64,000 bases of DNA from Mangifera indica (GCF_011075055.1 NC_058148.1:13819969-13883968), one strand, 5' to 3'; counted from the first letter of the stretch, positions 39,414-53,829 are shown. Notes: a model not told the origin generated them from the letters alone. Made by a program: numbers and translations.

Positions 39414-40837
39414 AAAATAAAATAATATAAATAATAAATGATAAATTATCATATTAATCCTTAATTCTCTGGACTTAACGCACCCTAAGGTTACCAGCAA
39501 TATGCTATTCCCATTAAGGACATAGAGTAGTATTCTCCGTCTTTTCGTCTCACATGTTATTTCAGAACCAATTTTCTTACTTGATACATTTTTTTGTGGA
39601 ACTTGATCGAACTTTATTGTGCCACGGCAGATATTGTGGGTCTGGGAATTAACCAGTTTTCTACTCTGCTGGCTCAACGGAGTCGGATAATGGTGCAACG
39701 GTGTTTGTTTGATTCAAGGTGATGAACAAGGAAGAATAATTACCAGAGCTCTAGAAGAAAACATACGAGAAGGCTTACGTATTTGATTCAATTGGTGGCT
39801 GCCCTGAAAGACGTTATTGGAATCCAAGCCGCATTCCAGTGAGAGAGCTGAGAGTAATGGAGATTGTAGATAAGAAAGTTGTTGCTTGATATCACAGAAA
39901 CTGTTGCACCGATCGTATATCGTATTCATATTGTCATTCTGCACAATTCTTTCAATCCAAGCTCTCTAATTATGGTTCTCGAAGCTGAGAGCGGCGGTGT
40001 GAGGAAGATTAACGTATCTGTAGGGAAAAAAGAGATGGTAAAAGAACATGATGAACAACCCAGTATTTATATAAGATTTTTTATTCCAAGCTTGACAGAA
40101 AATGTTCTTGTTTTCCAATCTGCTAAGAATCACAAGGACGAGAAACCCAATCTTTCCTATGCCCTTCCAGAACCTTACAAAAAAATCAATCAGAGCATCC
40201 ATTTTCTTTGAATCATCTTCAAGTATAAATATTATTGTATACAGAATCAGTTGCAACACTCAAATATAACAGATTTAAGCAAACTTTCTTTCATACAGGC
40301 ATCTGCTTGAATTCGCGTTAATAGGCAAGTTCATCAATATTGGCATGTTTCTTTATTGACGACTACATTGCAACTGAAGCGAAACTAAATATTTAGTTAC
40401 TTGAAGCTTGGGCTCAAAACCAGTCAGCGTAAATAGAGCCTGTCTTGTTTTGGATTCAGACTCATCAGTTTCATTTCGAATCTAAACAATCTTGCTTTAA
40501 ATCCAGCGTTATCGTTTCTACCAACTTCAATTAAACTGGTTGAATTTAGTCATAGGCTTTTAAAGATCTATCCAATCACCACACTATTTGAATCCACGTC
40601 ACCCTGCTGCCAGTTGACCAACTCTGCACCTTCGATCCCATTCACTAAAATTAAAAAATGAACGTTCCCAGGTCTCCTCAGCCTTCTTCTGCTAATTAAA
40701 CAGTGCGTGACGACTCTTCTTCATCAAGAAACTGATCCGATAAGCAAGTCTAAGCAGCCGCACTTATCAATTATAAAGTTGATTTTGTTTTTTCTTAATT
40801 AGTTCATTGTTCGAATTTAAGAGAAAGACAGGTAGTT
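39414..40837. other. Intergenic: OPA3-like upstream region
   Basis: Mixed-composition sequence with open frames on both strands at 39399-40259, none with a recognisable domain or splice-supported model; possibly a decayed gene. About 40640-40837 is the likely promoter and leader of the OPA3-like gene. Confidence 0.4.
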
Positions 40838-43800
40838 ATGGTTTTGCCTGTAGTTAAATTAGGAACGCTAGTATTGAAAACGCTGAGCAAACCCTTGGCC
40901 GCTAAACTCAAACAACAGGCTGCTTTTCACCCTAGATTTCGTCAATTCATCATCGGCATCGCTCAGGTAACGCCTCATTTTACTTACTCGCGTGTGTGAT
41001 ACTAATTGAAGTTCATGCACATTTCACAATATATGAAAGTTGCTGGATTTTATATTATTTTGACTTTTATTGCATCGTAATTTGATACTGGCCAAGAATT
41101 AATTTAAAATTTTTGAGTCTTCCTATTTTTAGCTTGAGATTTGCTTGTTAATAGTTCAGTAATTATTGAGTTAATGTTGTAATTTATTGCGCATTGATAT
41201 CATATTTTGATAATTTAGGTATTTTAGTAAAGATTTGGTTGTTGAAAAAGCTACGTAACTAGTTAGTTATCCATAGGTCTAAAGAAATATGAGAGTTTTA
41301 GAGGTGGTTAGGATCTGCAGTGTCATTTATAAATTTCAGCAATTAATTTAGGACTGGTCTTTTAGCTGATTCCTTTAAAAGCAGGATGTGATAATTTAAT
41401 CCATTCATATCATTTACTGGATTCTTGTTTCAAAAATCATATAGTTATACAGAGTATTAAGTGATAAGAATTAAAATTTATAACTCATTTAGTACTTGTT
41501 GAAAACAGGCAAATCATCGAATCACAACAAGAATGCAAAGACGTATACATAGTCATGCAACTGACGTTGAGATACGTCCACTGAATGAGGAGAAAGCTGT
41601 TCAGGCTGCTGTTGACCTCATTGGGGAAATCTTTATTTTTTCAGTAAGTTTTTTTCCTTATTACCCTTGGTGTTTTTGGGCGTTTTAAGAGCTACAGTGT
41701 TTCTTTTGCATTATCTGCTTTGATTATACACACTAAAAAGACCAGAAGAACAGAAAGAAAGTAATAATGGAAGCATGTGGTTGACACGAATGTCTTTTTG
41801 TTTCTGTGTGATTCAATAATCTTGTTAAATGTTTGTGGATCTTTGCTGCAATATCACTTCCTAGACTAGGGATTTGATAGTTGCAGGGAAGGTATCTGTA
41901 CTTGCAGTAGGGTGTGGATATTCACTGACCACTCAACTGAGGTAAAGGAGCCTTATGGGCCTCAAAAATGGTATTGCATGTTATCTGGTAGTGGGAGAGA
42001 ATACGGAAACCTAGAGTCATTAGAAGAGTTTCTTACTTTTTTTGGTGGACAATGGCTCTTTCTTGCCCTAACCTTTGAAGATGTGGTGAAGAGGAAAAAA
42101 AATGTTCTTAGTTGTTTTTTGTGTAATTGGAGTATGTGTGCTTGCTATAAGAGGTTTGGTCCATTTCTATAAAGAATTTGAATCCATTTGGTCATGCATG
42201 AGACAAAGGTGGAAATGCTTATGAATTACATGGGAGTCAAAAATACGGGAAACTGGGTAAAGTCTTACTGCTTGGTGTTCATTCTTTGTGTTTTCCATTT
42301 AGTTTCTGGGTGTACTCTGTTAAGGAGTTTTATCCAATTCATGGTTATTGAGTTTAAACTAGATTTTGGGGATCCCTTTATCTAGTCCTCCAATTGCAGT
42401 AGTTTCAGTACAGTAATTGCTTAATTTGGTCTGTCATGCACAGTTATTTGGTAGTGCCTGCAGATCGGCATTTAGCTGATTTATGTAACTTTAGAGTGTT
42501 GCAGTGCTTTTAAATGTTATCCATATTACAAGGGGAACCAACACAACTTCTTGTCCTGTTACTAGCATGTAGTGGGTAGCTTTACGGTTTAATGACATGA
42601 AATACTGATTTTTCGTGTGTGTGTATTAATTTCTCTAAAAGACCGCTGAATTTGAATTGATTGTTTGTGAGTCATTAGACACCCGATATGCTGTGTATAT
42701 AGGTTGCAGGTGCTGCTGTGATCTTTGAAGTGCAAAGAAGTGCTAGATCAGAGGCAAGAAAGGAGGAAATCCGTAAACAAGAGATGGAGGTAGCATATGA
42801 ATATAATTTTTCTATAGATTGTGATATTCTTTTCATCTTTTGTGGAAATCTTGACTTTGCTATATGTTTCCTTTGGTGTTATGGTACTGACCTAAAATTT
42901 TCATGAAAAATATTCTTGAGTGTTTTGTCACCATATGGGTCTTGCACTAAATATATAGTAACATCTAATAGATATGAATGCAATCTCATTCTGGTTTCTA
43001 TTATTTTGATAGCTAGTCATGAAATCTTTTTACTTTTGTTTGCTATTAAAGCCAACTCTAAGAACTGCACGTAGTTTTCTTAATTAATGAGAGAATGGAT
43101 ATATAAATCAGAAGCTATACTGCATTTATTTTTTTTATTTCTCTTTGATGAAATAAAAAATTAGGGATCATTGATAGTATACATACTGTTCTCTGCTTTG
43201 AAAGTTCCTTCAAATTTAATGAGAGTGACTGAACTTTTGTAACCCTGAATAGCTTTATTTCAAACTGGATAGTTCTTGCCATAATTTGCTGACTAGAAAA
43301 TACTGAAAACTTGAAGTAACTTTGTTGTCTCATTTTTCTTGTATGAAATGGCATTCACTGGAATATCACAACTGTTTAGAATTCCACTTCATGTTCTGTT
43401 GCTTCCCTTTTAGGGCCAAATGACAGTACGCAGCTGCATACAGATGTTTGCTGTGCATTGCATATCACCTGAGAAACCTGATAAGTTCTTTATGAATAAA
43501 CTGGTTCTGAGGTTGAGATATTTTAATATAAATGATTTAAGATTGGAGAAATAACGTTGGTTTAGTCATAATAAAAAGGATTCCTTTGATGCTTAATGAG
43601 AAAGATAAGATTCTTCAGATAAGACCCAAGAGATATTTTATTAAACAGAATAAATACCTATGTTCCCCACTACTTTCATCTCTACTTTCTTTTTGGGTGG
43701 AGCTGGGAAACACTATTCCCTCATTGCATGTCTAATGCGTTAAGAAACTGCGTTGTTTGTGATATTAAAGCCTTAATCTATTGGTGTACAATTGGAAAAA

Positions 43801-44274
43801 AGTTTGTGCTTTCCTAAAATAATATAAAATAAAAGTAAATTCATTGTCTCATTTGGTGATGATTGATATGTATATCTACATCTCACTTCCAACAAAAGAT
43901 ACATTATAACTTAATTGTTTAAGGAAGAGGACCATTTGTATTTTAACATAATTTTGGTTTTGGTAGTGGAACATTCATGATAACTTTTGTATGTATTCAT
44001 GCATCTTAGTCACTGCCTTCTAGTTAGAGTTTCTTAGAAAGATAATTATTTATCTGTGTTAAGCCCCGTTATTCTGTCATAGGCACTGAGGCAAAGAGAC
44101 GAAAATTTGTCAAGGGAAGTAGAACTTCTTAGGCAAAAACTGGAAGAATTGGAGCAGCTTGCCAAGGGAAGAGGTCTCAGTGGTATTTTCAGCTTTAGAC
44201 ACGTTAACTCTGAGGTTGGAAAGTTGGATCAACAAGCTAACACAGAGATTGGGAAGTTGGCTAAACAAGCTTGA
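40838..44274 (+). CDS. OPA3: OPA3-like mitochondrial protein
   Basis: Member of the OPA3 family; the animal protein is a mitochondrial membrane protein linked to optic atrophy, and the plant role is undefined. Four exons, 40838-40966, 41509-41643, 42703-42789 and 44083-44274, give 180 aa in frame. Starts MVLPVVKLGTLVLKTLSKPLAAKLK, a mitochondrial-type amphipathic N-terminus. HPRFRQFIIGIAQANHRITTRMQRRI and RPLNEEKAVQAAVDLIGEIFIFSVAGAAVIFEVQRS are the family core, with a hydrophobic segment at about residues 78-98. It continues into a charged coiled coil (RKEEIRKQEMEALRQRDENLSREVELLRQ) and ends KLAKQA. Length matches plant homologues. Intron 3 (1.29 kb) is the longest; a skipped small exon there is not needed by the frame. 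Confidence 0.93.
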
Positions 44275-46728
44275 TTAAATCACATAAATTGACCAATAAC
44301 TTCCAATTTGGCAAATCATTTTTTAATTTTCTCAAAGGTTTCTCCTTGGTAGGTGATTCCTTGCATTCTATCACCGTTTGATCAATTTTGTGATCAATTT
44401 CTTGCTTCACCTGTGCCATTCATGTACAAAAAACAATATGGTGATTCAGTTTTTGGTCATATTGCTCAAAATGTATAGAATACACTTATATACTATTAAA
44501 TGAGGAATGCATAATTATTGCGGTAGAGATGGTATGCCGTATTCTAGTATTGTTCTGAGTGATGGATCATAACAAATACATGAGTGGTCTGTACCTTGAG
44601 CAGCTGACAAGCACACACAGCATGAACACACGCACACACGAGTCCCTTGGAGCACTATAGGTGGACTGGAATGGCTGTTGTGGTTTCTTTCATGTCAAAC
44701 AATTCATGCCCACTAAGCTAGAAAAAAAGTTCTGTAGATTATGGTAATCATTTTGCTTAAGATCTGAGAAAATAAGTCATTGGTTGGTAAAGCACTGGTC
44801 TTTTTCCAATTTTTGTTTGAGAGTAAGGCAGGCGGTTTGGAGTTTTGTCATCTTTACTTTTTGACTGCCCAATAGCTAATCTTTCTGAGTCATGTTCTGT
44901 TAGGTGATTGCCATCAATGATAATGCATAAACTCTCCATCCTGTTCACCACACTGTAATTTTGACTTCACCTCTGAAATTTCAGAAAACTGTTCTGAAAG
45001 TTCCTTCTGATTGGCAGATAGTGACAGACAATTGGAGATGGAACCGAATCTAGGTGATTTCATGTTGTTGATCCAAAACCAGAAAGGTGATCATCAGCAA
45101 ATATCCCTCTTGATATCTTATTGATGTTGTGTATTAAATTATAAAAATTAATATGCTAAGGTATAGAAGAATAATTAAAAAAAAAAAAAGATGCTGCTTA
45201 TCTTGAACAGTTATCATTCTGGGCATAAACACATCTTTCTCTAAAGCTCTTGACTCCTGAGCTTGGATGACAAAGAGGCATCAAGATAGGAATCTTGTGG
45301 AATGGTAGTGGAAGTGCCCTTTATACCTTTCTTCCTCAACTTCTCTTTCTCACCTCACTAAAGGGTCGTCATTTTTATTTCTTCTTATTGGTAAGAGCAA
45401 AAAAAGTCTTCTTTACGATTGCGTATTGGCTTTTACCAAATTATGTATTATTATGGTGAATCACCATCATAACTTCCAATTCCTAAACTTTGGTTTGCCA
45501 TAATCTATTGTTATTATTGTAAAGTAGACTTGACTCCAATGGCTTCTTGTCAAACAAGTGCCTTGGAATTCTACCACCTACTCAACCTATATTTTTTTAT
45601 TGTATTTTTATGCCAAGCATATATTTTGTACTAATACCCAAATGAAAGTCAACTTCCTTACCAAGTTTCTAACAAATTTGATGAATTTTTAAAAGGATTT
45701 TTCATGAATACCAGAAATTACTTGCTCTCCCAATTGAGTATACATATATCCTATTGTTATTATGTTATTTTTATATTTGTTATTATATAATTAAATAATT
45801 TTTAATTAATAATATATATATACATTTCTTATTAGTATCAACATCAGGAGCCGAAAGCTCCTTTAAAAAAGGACAAAAAATAAAATAAATTGTAATTCGT
45901 AAATAAGCGGGAGTATAATACAGGCCAATCATCTTGCGCCGCGTGCACAAACAGTGTATTTACACATTTCACATTTTTGCTTTCCAATCCCAACCTTTCT
46001 TCTCACAGAAAATCTGAGAATTTAAAAAAAAAAAGGCAAACCCTCTCTTTCTCTCGTTCTCTGATTCTTTCTGTCGTGTTCAGTCTTTATAGTCGGCCTC
46101 CGTCCTTTGATCATCTACTCTTCCCAAATATACAAAGAAAATAGTATGTAACGACCGTCTCTTCCTCTTCTCTCGATTATTAAACTTTTTTATTATTTAT
46201 TTATCTATCGTCTCTCCCGCAGTTTTATAGTTATTTCCTTCTCATTTGTACAAAATCATTGAAATAAGCGCTGTGAGTTGTGATCGCTGCTAAATCAGTT
46301 GCTTGATTTAGCTACAATTAGTTCATGATTGTATCATGTTTGCTTGATCTGATGTTCTGATTGTTTTATTTCGTTTTCGAGGTGTTATTTTCTCAGTTTA
46401 TGCTAGAGTTGGTGATACTTTGTGTTAATTTTTTTTGGTTTGGATTATGATATATGGGCTATTTTCGAATTTTTATTATCATGATTCAGCTATTATTAAA
46501 GTATTTTCTTTTTCTTTTTTCGGGTTATAATTTTATTAGTATAAGTTGGTGTTTTCTTACTATGCATGTTTCAATCTCAGTAGTATTTGTTTTTGCATGT
46601 CTTTAATTGTAATTGAAACTGAATTCCTCGGAAAAGTTGCTATATTTTGATGGGAAGATCTCATATTGGCTTGTTTGGGTCTTAATTAGCTGGGGAATTG
46701 CTAGACACTTGACAATAAAGATTTTGCC
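44275..46728. other. Intergenic: OPA3-like 3' side and VOZ1 promoter with leader intron
   Basis: No gene seen. The CT-rich stretch at about 46030-46140 looks like the VOZ1 5' leader, and a GTATGTAACG donor at about 46145 suggests an intron within the leader, ending shortly before the ATG at 46729. A 3' UTR follows the OPA3-like stop. Confidence 0.55.
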
Positions 46729-49700
46729 ATGATGGGGAAGGGTTCTAAGACTAACTGCAAATCAGCTTCTCACAAGCTTTTTAAGGACAAAGCCAAAAAC
46801 CGAGTTGACGATCTTCAAGGCATGTTCATGGATCTGCAATATGCGAGGAAGGAGAGCCGCAACATTGACGTGGCTGTGCTAGAAGAACAAGTCCATCAGA
46901 TGCTCCGGGAATGGAAAGCTGAGCTTAATGAGCCCTCACCTGCATCTTCTTTGCAACAAGTATAATTTATTATCCACCTCTGTATCTCTTTTATATACTT
47001 CCATAGGCAAGTGCTTCCTATAAAAACAACAGATTTACATATCCCATTATTAGTAGTTTAGTACTTTATACATTGCCTATATGTATGATGTAGTTAAACC
47101 ACATCGAGTTTGACTATGAATTTTACTAATCATATTTTAGTATTTGAAAATAAATTTGTGTCTACTTATGTGTGTATGTTGCTTTGGAGTGGCTGTCTTT
47201 GATTTTTCTAGTTGGTGACTTGTGCTTATCCCATGATATGTTTTATACATGTTAGTATGTATAACTGAAACATGTGAATGCAATTGCACTAGGTAGTCTT
47301 TTATTTCAAAGATTTGACTGCAAATTCTGGTATGTAGGAGATTATTGGGTCAGTGTTGGTTCATCATTATTAGCCCCATATGTCTATTGCGTTTTGATGT
47401 CATGAATTTGAACACTTTTGGAGTATACTTGTGAATATGCATGTATGGTTTAGGTAAAACATGGATTCATGGACTGTGATCTTTATGGATGAATACAGGA
47501 TGGTACTCTTGGGTCTTTTTCATCAGACATTTATCGGCTGTTGCAACTTTGTGAGGAGGAAGATGATGCCACTAGCACATTAACTGCTCCAAAGCTGGAG
47601 CCCAATGATCAAATTCTGCAGGTTGGAGATGGTGCAGTCTTTCATGAGGTGGTATTTTATAACTGCTTGTGATTTTTGTAGGTTTTCTTTACGAAGTTTT
47701 GTTGGTAGCAGTTTTCACTAGTTGGACTGAGCATGTATTATTCAAGTACTGCTCAACTTTTTTGACAAATTAAATATGGTATTTATCATTTAGAATCAGA
47801 GAAAGATATATTAGCTTTTTCTTTCATTTTCGCATCATGTCGCTAGAGTGAAAGTTATCAAATACAGCTATTGTTGATGATAGATAGATGACTAATGAGC
47901 CCAAATCGTCTTTAAATGATGTATGTGAGGGGCTTGGTTTAGCTTTAGAGTACCCACAAGGTTACTTGACTTGAAACTTTGATTATGATTTGGGAGATTG
48001 GATATGGCATGCCAATGGAGACTTCGCTATACTTTTGGGGGGGCATAAATGGCTGTTTCTGATTACCAAAAGTTTAACTCTATTGGAGTTGAAACCTTAT
48101 TTTTCTGTCTGTAATAGCACCGCGTTGTAAAATTTGAGATGCTAATACATGTGAGATCTTTTTGGAAACCTCAAGTGTCAGATTTTAGAGGCATAGCATG
48201 TCAAATCTTTGAGGTCCTCTCAAACAAAGGCAATTACATTACAACCTTGGGAAATATTCTTAAATGATGGCTTGATGATCCAATTGATGAGGGAAAGGAT
48301 TAGAAATTCCTTCTATCACTTGATGATGAGGGGTAGTGAGCCAGATAAAACCTTCTTTCATATTTTGATATATTTGAGTTGGAGGGCCATGCTTTGGTGG
48401 CTGGAGGATTACATCAAGGTGGGTATTTGTCCTCGTCCAAAGGGACAGCCAACTGCCTCTAGCTCTTGAGAATGCGTGGCTAAGTTTCCTCATGCCATAT
48501 GTATTGTTGGGTGTAGCTTGTGTCTTCTACAACATTGAATGGATGTACCCAGTCACTGAGTGTGTATTCTTCTGCTCAGGAGAGCACTGAGATTTCTGTA
48601 CATGTGGGGGTAATATATAGCCTTTCATCAGCTCAGTACTATTCAGGATATCCTCACCACCGTCTTGAAACATCACTCTTTCATCTTAGGATCAATCTCT
48701 TGTAGCTTTGTCCTTCCTAATTACATGATGAAAAGAAACACAAGAAATATTACTTGTATCCTTAGTATCCTTTGTTATCGTGCATGACTGGTTGACAGGT
48801 TTTTAGATGTAATAAGTTAGTTTTCTTTGGTCATGTCTATGTATGTGTCTATACTTAAAAGGAATGGAAGTTATTGGGAACGTGTGGGATATGAAGACTA
48901 CTCTGGGCACAATATGTTGCGCTTCTTTGGTGCCTGAGTTTAACTGAGGACCAAGAGATTTGCTCAACATACAAACTGTTGACGGAACAAAAATTTAGTT
49001 ATATCCACCTAAATTACCAGATCAGTAATATTAAGTAACTTTTTGATGCATGTTCATGCCAAGTTGGCCTCTGGTGATCATCGGGTGTGGTGAGGTGAAA
49101 CTCATCTGCAGAATTGAATTTTGATTACTGTCACTTTGTTCTTGTGCTTGTATAGTCCATTGGAAGCAAGTGTTCAATACTGGTCATCAAATACTGCATC
49201 TCCATATATTTTATCAATAAAACTATATTCACAAACCATGTGCACAATTTTGTACTCAACCAATGACATGTCACCATGTGATTGAGTATTGCTTTATCTT
49301 GAATTTTAAACAATCTAATCACATGGTGACATGCTATTGGTTGTGTACATAACATTACTTATGTTTTATATTTAGAGGAGAAGAGAGAAAAGAAATTACT
49401 TGTTCATTTATAGAAAGTCTGTAGTCTTTCTTGCTCAAGCATTAGTTCAACATGCCTCATTCTATATTTGTTTTCTTCCCATGGAGTTGTGCTTATATTT
49501 TATGTTTTTGGAAATTTACATTTTATTCCAATTGATAAAACATTGGGGTTGAGTATGGCACTCACTGGTGAATTTATGTTTGATATGTTTCAGGGATATG
49601 GTCTGAATCATGGGCAACAGCAGCATCATTTCCCTTTGGTTGATCAATGCAAAAACTCCCCTTCAGGAGTTCGTAGCATGGGGATTAGCAACTTGGAAGG

Positions 49701-50826
49701 GGCTACACAGTTGGACTATAATCATTTTGATTTGCATCAAGACTTCGAACCGAACTTCTATACTGGTTTTAATGGCACAAATTTCTGTGGGGAGGATGCT
49801 ATACATCAGATTTCTGGCTATCTTCCAAGTATATGCCCTCCACCTTCTGCTTTCTTGGGCCCAAAATGTGCACTTTGGGATTGTCCAAGGCCTGTTCAGG
49901 GTGTAGACTGGTGTCAGGATTATTGCAGCAGTTTTCATGCTGCTTTAGCATTGAGTGAGGGCCCACCTGGGATGGGCCCAGTTCTACGACCTGGAGGCAT
50001 TGGCCTGAAAGATGGTTTGCTTTTTGCTGCGCTTGGTGCCAAGGCACAAGGAAAAGATGTTGGTATTCCAGAATGTGAAGGAGCTGCAACTTCGAAGTCT
50101 CCATGGAATGCTCCTGGTAAGTGTATTGTTATTTGTATTATAGTAACAATTTCTGTTTTTGCTTTGTATTGTCATTTGTATTATAGTAGCAATTTCTGTT
50201 TTTGTTTGAAGAGTATATTTCTCAAACCATGGCTTTATTATGACCAGATTATTTCTTATGTGATTGCAGAGCTTTTTGATCTTTCAGTTCTTGATGGTGA
50301 AACAATTAGGGAGTGGCTCTTCTTTGATAAGCCTCGAAGAGCGTTTGAGAGTGGAAACAGAAAGCAGAGGTCATTGCCAGATTACAGTGGGCGTGGTTGG
50401 CATGAATCAAGAAAGCAAGTGATGAATGAATTTGGGGGGTTGAAGAGATCCTACTACATGGATCCACAACCACTGAATCATTTTGAGTGGCACCTTTATG
50501 AGTATGAGATCAATAAGTGTGATGCTTGTGCCTTGTATAGATTGGAATTGAAGCTTGTTGATGGAAAGAAAAATTCTAAGGGGAAAATATCTAATGATTC
50601 AGTTGCTGATCTACAGAAGCAGATGGGAAGGCTCACTGCTGAATTTCCCACAGATAACAAGCGCATAGTTAAAGGGCGGGCCAAAGTGAATGCAAAGGTT
50701 GGTGTTGGTGGAAATGTTTATCCTGCTCCAAATGTCACCCCACCAACAAATGAGAAGTTTGATTATGGGGTGAATGGGCAGTATGATTATCTTGTTGAAA
50801 ATTTGAGCGAATATTACTTGACTTAA
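46729..50826 (+). CDS. VOZ1: VOZ transcription factor (VOZ1-like)
   Basis: Vascular plant One-Zinc-finger factor; Arabidopsis VOZ1/2 interact with phytochrome B, promote flowering and modulate stress and defence. Exons 46729-46959, 47499-47648, 49594-50116 and 50270-50826 give 486 aa in frame. The start has two ATGs in a row ([31 protein letters not shown]). Domain A is about residues 1-130. Domain B, the DNA-binding dimerisation part, has the zinc-binding CX4CX13CX3H: C219, C224, C238, H242 in [10 protein letters not shown]...DYCSSFH. Then [37 protein letters not shown], the NAC-like [25 protein letters not shown] and [38 protein letters not shown]. Near-identical over this region to Arabidopsis VOZ1 as I recall it. 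Intron 2 (47649-49593) holds a small foldback repeat. VOZ1 and VOZ2 cannot be firmly separated here. Confidence 0.95.
49251..49349. mobile_element. Small foldback MITE in VOZ1 intron 2
   Basis: A 99-bp near-perfect hairpin: TGTACTCAACCAATGACATG on the left pairs with the inverse of CATGCTATTGGTTGTGTACA on the right. The core CATGTGATTGA...TCTAATCACATG is shared with the repeat at 61881-62006. Confidence 0.7.
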
Positions 50827-52160
50827 TTGAATAAACATGAATGGAGGATTGGAGGAAGACACAGGAAATCTTATTAGTCTAGTAATGTTAGCTGAAGAAT
50901 ATCATGAATAGTAGTGATGGTTTAAGTACTTTTCTTCTGCAGGTTTTTGGTCATGAATAACATAAGGTCAAGCTTTCCTTTTGGCCAAATGGAGCTTGTC
51001 TATAGTTCATTATTACACGAAAGTGCTGCACTAGACTGTCCTGGATACTGGAGCATATAATTCTCACTGTTGGTTTACGGGAAGGCGGGAAAAATGGCTG
51101 TTTTTTCTCAGTCCATTTTGATAACTGATAAAGGAAAATGGTGAACACTTTGAAAACAATTTAGTGTCACCATAATAGGATAGGGTTGGATGCACACTGT
51201 TGCTATAATATTTTACTGACATTTTTGCTGGTTTTATTAGTTTATGCTGCTCATGGAAAATACTTCTGAATATGTGTACCTTTTTGTTACTGGGAGTATA
51301 TTATCATCTATTTAGGTGGCCGAGATCTATTGCATCAGAACTTGTAAATGAATGTTAACGTTCAGCTTAACAGATCTTGCTTTAAGTATGTCTGTCTCTT
51401 ACGTTGCTGTAGACCATTTACCCTTTTTTCTCTTCATTGGGTTGACAGGACAGGACTGGGTAATCCTTTGCAGGTGGTTAGAGTTATGCCAAAATTTTAG
51501 GGCATGTTAAACAAATGAAATTCACAAGTGGTTAGAACTGAAGTTCACAAGTGCAATATTATGTATACATATTTTGTATACATAATTTAAATACACACAT
51601 AATAAATTATCATATGATTGATATTATTTTATTTTTAATTTAAAATTATATTATCATAAGATAATATTTTATCTATATATTTAAATTATTTACTAAAAAT
51701 ATATATTTATATATTTATCGTATTCAGAAATATGTTTTTGGAGGCAAAAAATGGTGCAAGAAATTTTTTTACTTTAAAACCCTGAAAAACAATTTTGTAT
51801 AGTTTGTGAAATGTCCTAATAATATTAGAGACGAGACAAATTAGATTTTAACGTTTGGGATCACCGGACTTTAATTTTTCGTAGTGTACAACTTTGCATC
51901 ATAATATAAGCCATTTATATATTGCATCTTCTAAAATTCATGAACAAGAAAACTTCAATATTTACAACACCCGTTATTGCCAAACTCCATTACTAACGTT
52001 TAATTGCACAACTTCTCTGTTTGCTACATAACATTCATGGTGTAACAAGCCATAAGATGGTGCAACAATGGCAAGCCCCATCAACTATCATAGCAAAATA
52101 TACAAGAAAACTTATTCCATTCAATCACCAATTAAGTTTTCTAGACATTATCTTCTCCTC
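50827..52160. other. Intergenic between convergent VOZ1 and ELOF1
   Basis: The first 500 bases or so are probably the VOZ1 3' UTR. About 51540-51720 is AT-rich with GTATACATA..TATGTATAC-type symmetry, perhaps a decayed MITE related to the hairpin repeats. No gene seen. Confidence 0.5.
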
Positions 52161-52927
52161 CTAAGCACCATCATCCTCAAGGTTGTTCACCCTTTCGCAT
52201 TCATCGATCCATTCGCTGTATCTGCAATCACATAGTCCATGTAAGCAAACAAGAAGAGAGAGAATATACAGAGTGGTGATTCCAGACAAGTTAAACTTAC
52301 ATGTCGATTGGTTCAGTTAAAGCTGCAACCAGAAGGGAAGAAAAATCAATCAATAATCAGCACAATGTTAATTTAACAACTGTAATCAAATATCATGAAC
52401 TTCAGCCTTTAAAACTTCTTGAGCTTTACACTTTCATTTCCCTCAACCACTTTATAAGATTAAATAAAAACTAACACACAGATTTGAACTCCCTTCAAGA
52501 TTTGATCATGTTCGCTTGAAATATTCTAATTACCTGTGATAGTGGTGCTGAAGCTCTCTTGGCATATCAAGCATACAGCTTCACCAATTAAATTCTTCAT
52601 ATCTCTGAAATCACAAAAACACTAAACGTTCAGCACAAAACTTTGAAAACTTCAACCTATCATATTAACCGATCTACATTAATTGGATTTACACTTAATT
52701 AATCCACCCCAAATGGAGATACCAGGGGGTGGCTTTATTTTTTTCAAGGAGGCTATAAGTTCCTAAAAAAATAATAATCGGGGAACAAGCTTATAAAATT
52801 GAATGAACTCTTACATGCGGCATTCAACACTGGTGCCATGGTTACAGAAGGGACAACTGAAGACAGTATCAAGCTTGTCCATTCGCTTCTTGGGCGGTGG
52901 CTTTGCCCTTGACTTCCTCTTTCCCAT
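52161..52927 (-). CDS. ELOF1: Transcription elongation factor 1 homolog (ELOF1/Elf1)
   Basis: Small zinc-ribbon factor that binds elongating RNA polymerase II in the nucleus. Four exons, 52927-52815, 52604-52534, 52322-52301 (only 22 bases) and 52221-52161, give 88 aa in frame. The product starts [21 protein letters not shown], a basic tail that contacts nucleic acid in Elf1 proteins. The zinc ribbon CPFCNHG...CLICQE supplies four cysteines, followed by [24 protein letters not shown], the family signature. The length matches plant homologues. A 5'-leader intron is likely (about 52941-53585). The minus strand opposes VOZ1, so the two are convergent. Confidence 0.94.
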
Positions 52928-53829
52928 TGCTTGAGTCCTTCTATATCAAAGTTACCAGCCAGAAACAGTTTAATATATAAATAAATATAAGAAAAGGTTT
53001 TCACAGCAAGAAGCTACACCACGGTGCCTCTTATAAATCATCCATTCCCATATATTTAAAACAATAAAGAAATCAATAATGCCTAGCTTTCTTTGTTTGA
53101 AATCACCAGATACAACGTTAAAAACCAGATGTATTGATGCATAATTTCCTTCCTTTTCATTTTTTTTAAATTAAATTTTTTGCTTATGTTTCAAGACGGT
53201 TGAACCGAAACTCTAAAAAACAAGTCAATCCAATTAAATTATCCGTTAATTTTCAGTTTCATTGAATTACAGGTAATTTGAGCTCAAAATTTCGACTTCC
53301 AAAATAAAAAATCTACTAGTTTTTTGAAATCCCTCACAACCGCATAGAATGTATCTAAAAAACAAAGAAATATTTTTTAAAAAATATTTTTGTTATGAAG
53401 ACAACCATCGAGAAAGGACGCACCAAAAGATCGACAAAAATCGATCCTCGATAAATATTCGATTACGTATGGTTTCGATCTCCAAATTTGTCTGCAAAAA
53501 TTACCAAAGCTATCAGAAAGCAATGAACACAGAGATCCAATCATCAAACAGAAGAACAAAAATTAAGAAAAATAAAGCAACTGACCTGTAAGAGATCCCG
53601 ATTAGAATGCGAATCTGAAACCCTAGCTTTGTTGTAAATGAGAAAGATGCAATCATGACTTGTATCAAAGTATTTATAGTTTAGAGATACTTCTAGGACG
53701 GTCAAGAGACGACGTCGTTTATCTCTTCTTGGATAACTTTCCATATGATTTGCTGTATATTGATATTGTTCTCCATGTTGACATGGGAATTGGGTTGCCT
53801 ATGAATGTCTAACCGTAGGATTTTTCACC
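52928..53829 (-). other. ELOF1 leader, leader intron and promoter
   Basis: The minus strand has acceptor TTTGATATAG at 52941, just before the ATG, and donor CTTACAG|GTCAGT at 53586, which would remove a 645-bp leader intron. The first exon would start near 53640-53680 (the leader reads CTAGGGTTTCAG). Confidence 0.5.

Noticed and set aside
39399..40259. Overlapping open frames on both strands, up to 110 codons
   Set aside because: No recognisable domain, no consistent splice structure; left as possible decayed sequence.
49468..49593. Extension of the VOZ1 exon 3 frame upstream (MFSSHGVV...)
   Set aside because: It is intron 2 read through; acceptor at 49593 joins exon 2 in frame and gives the conserved HEGYGLNHG.
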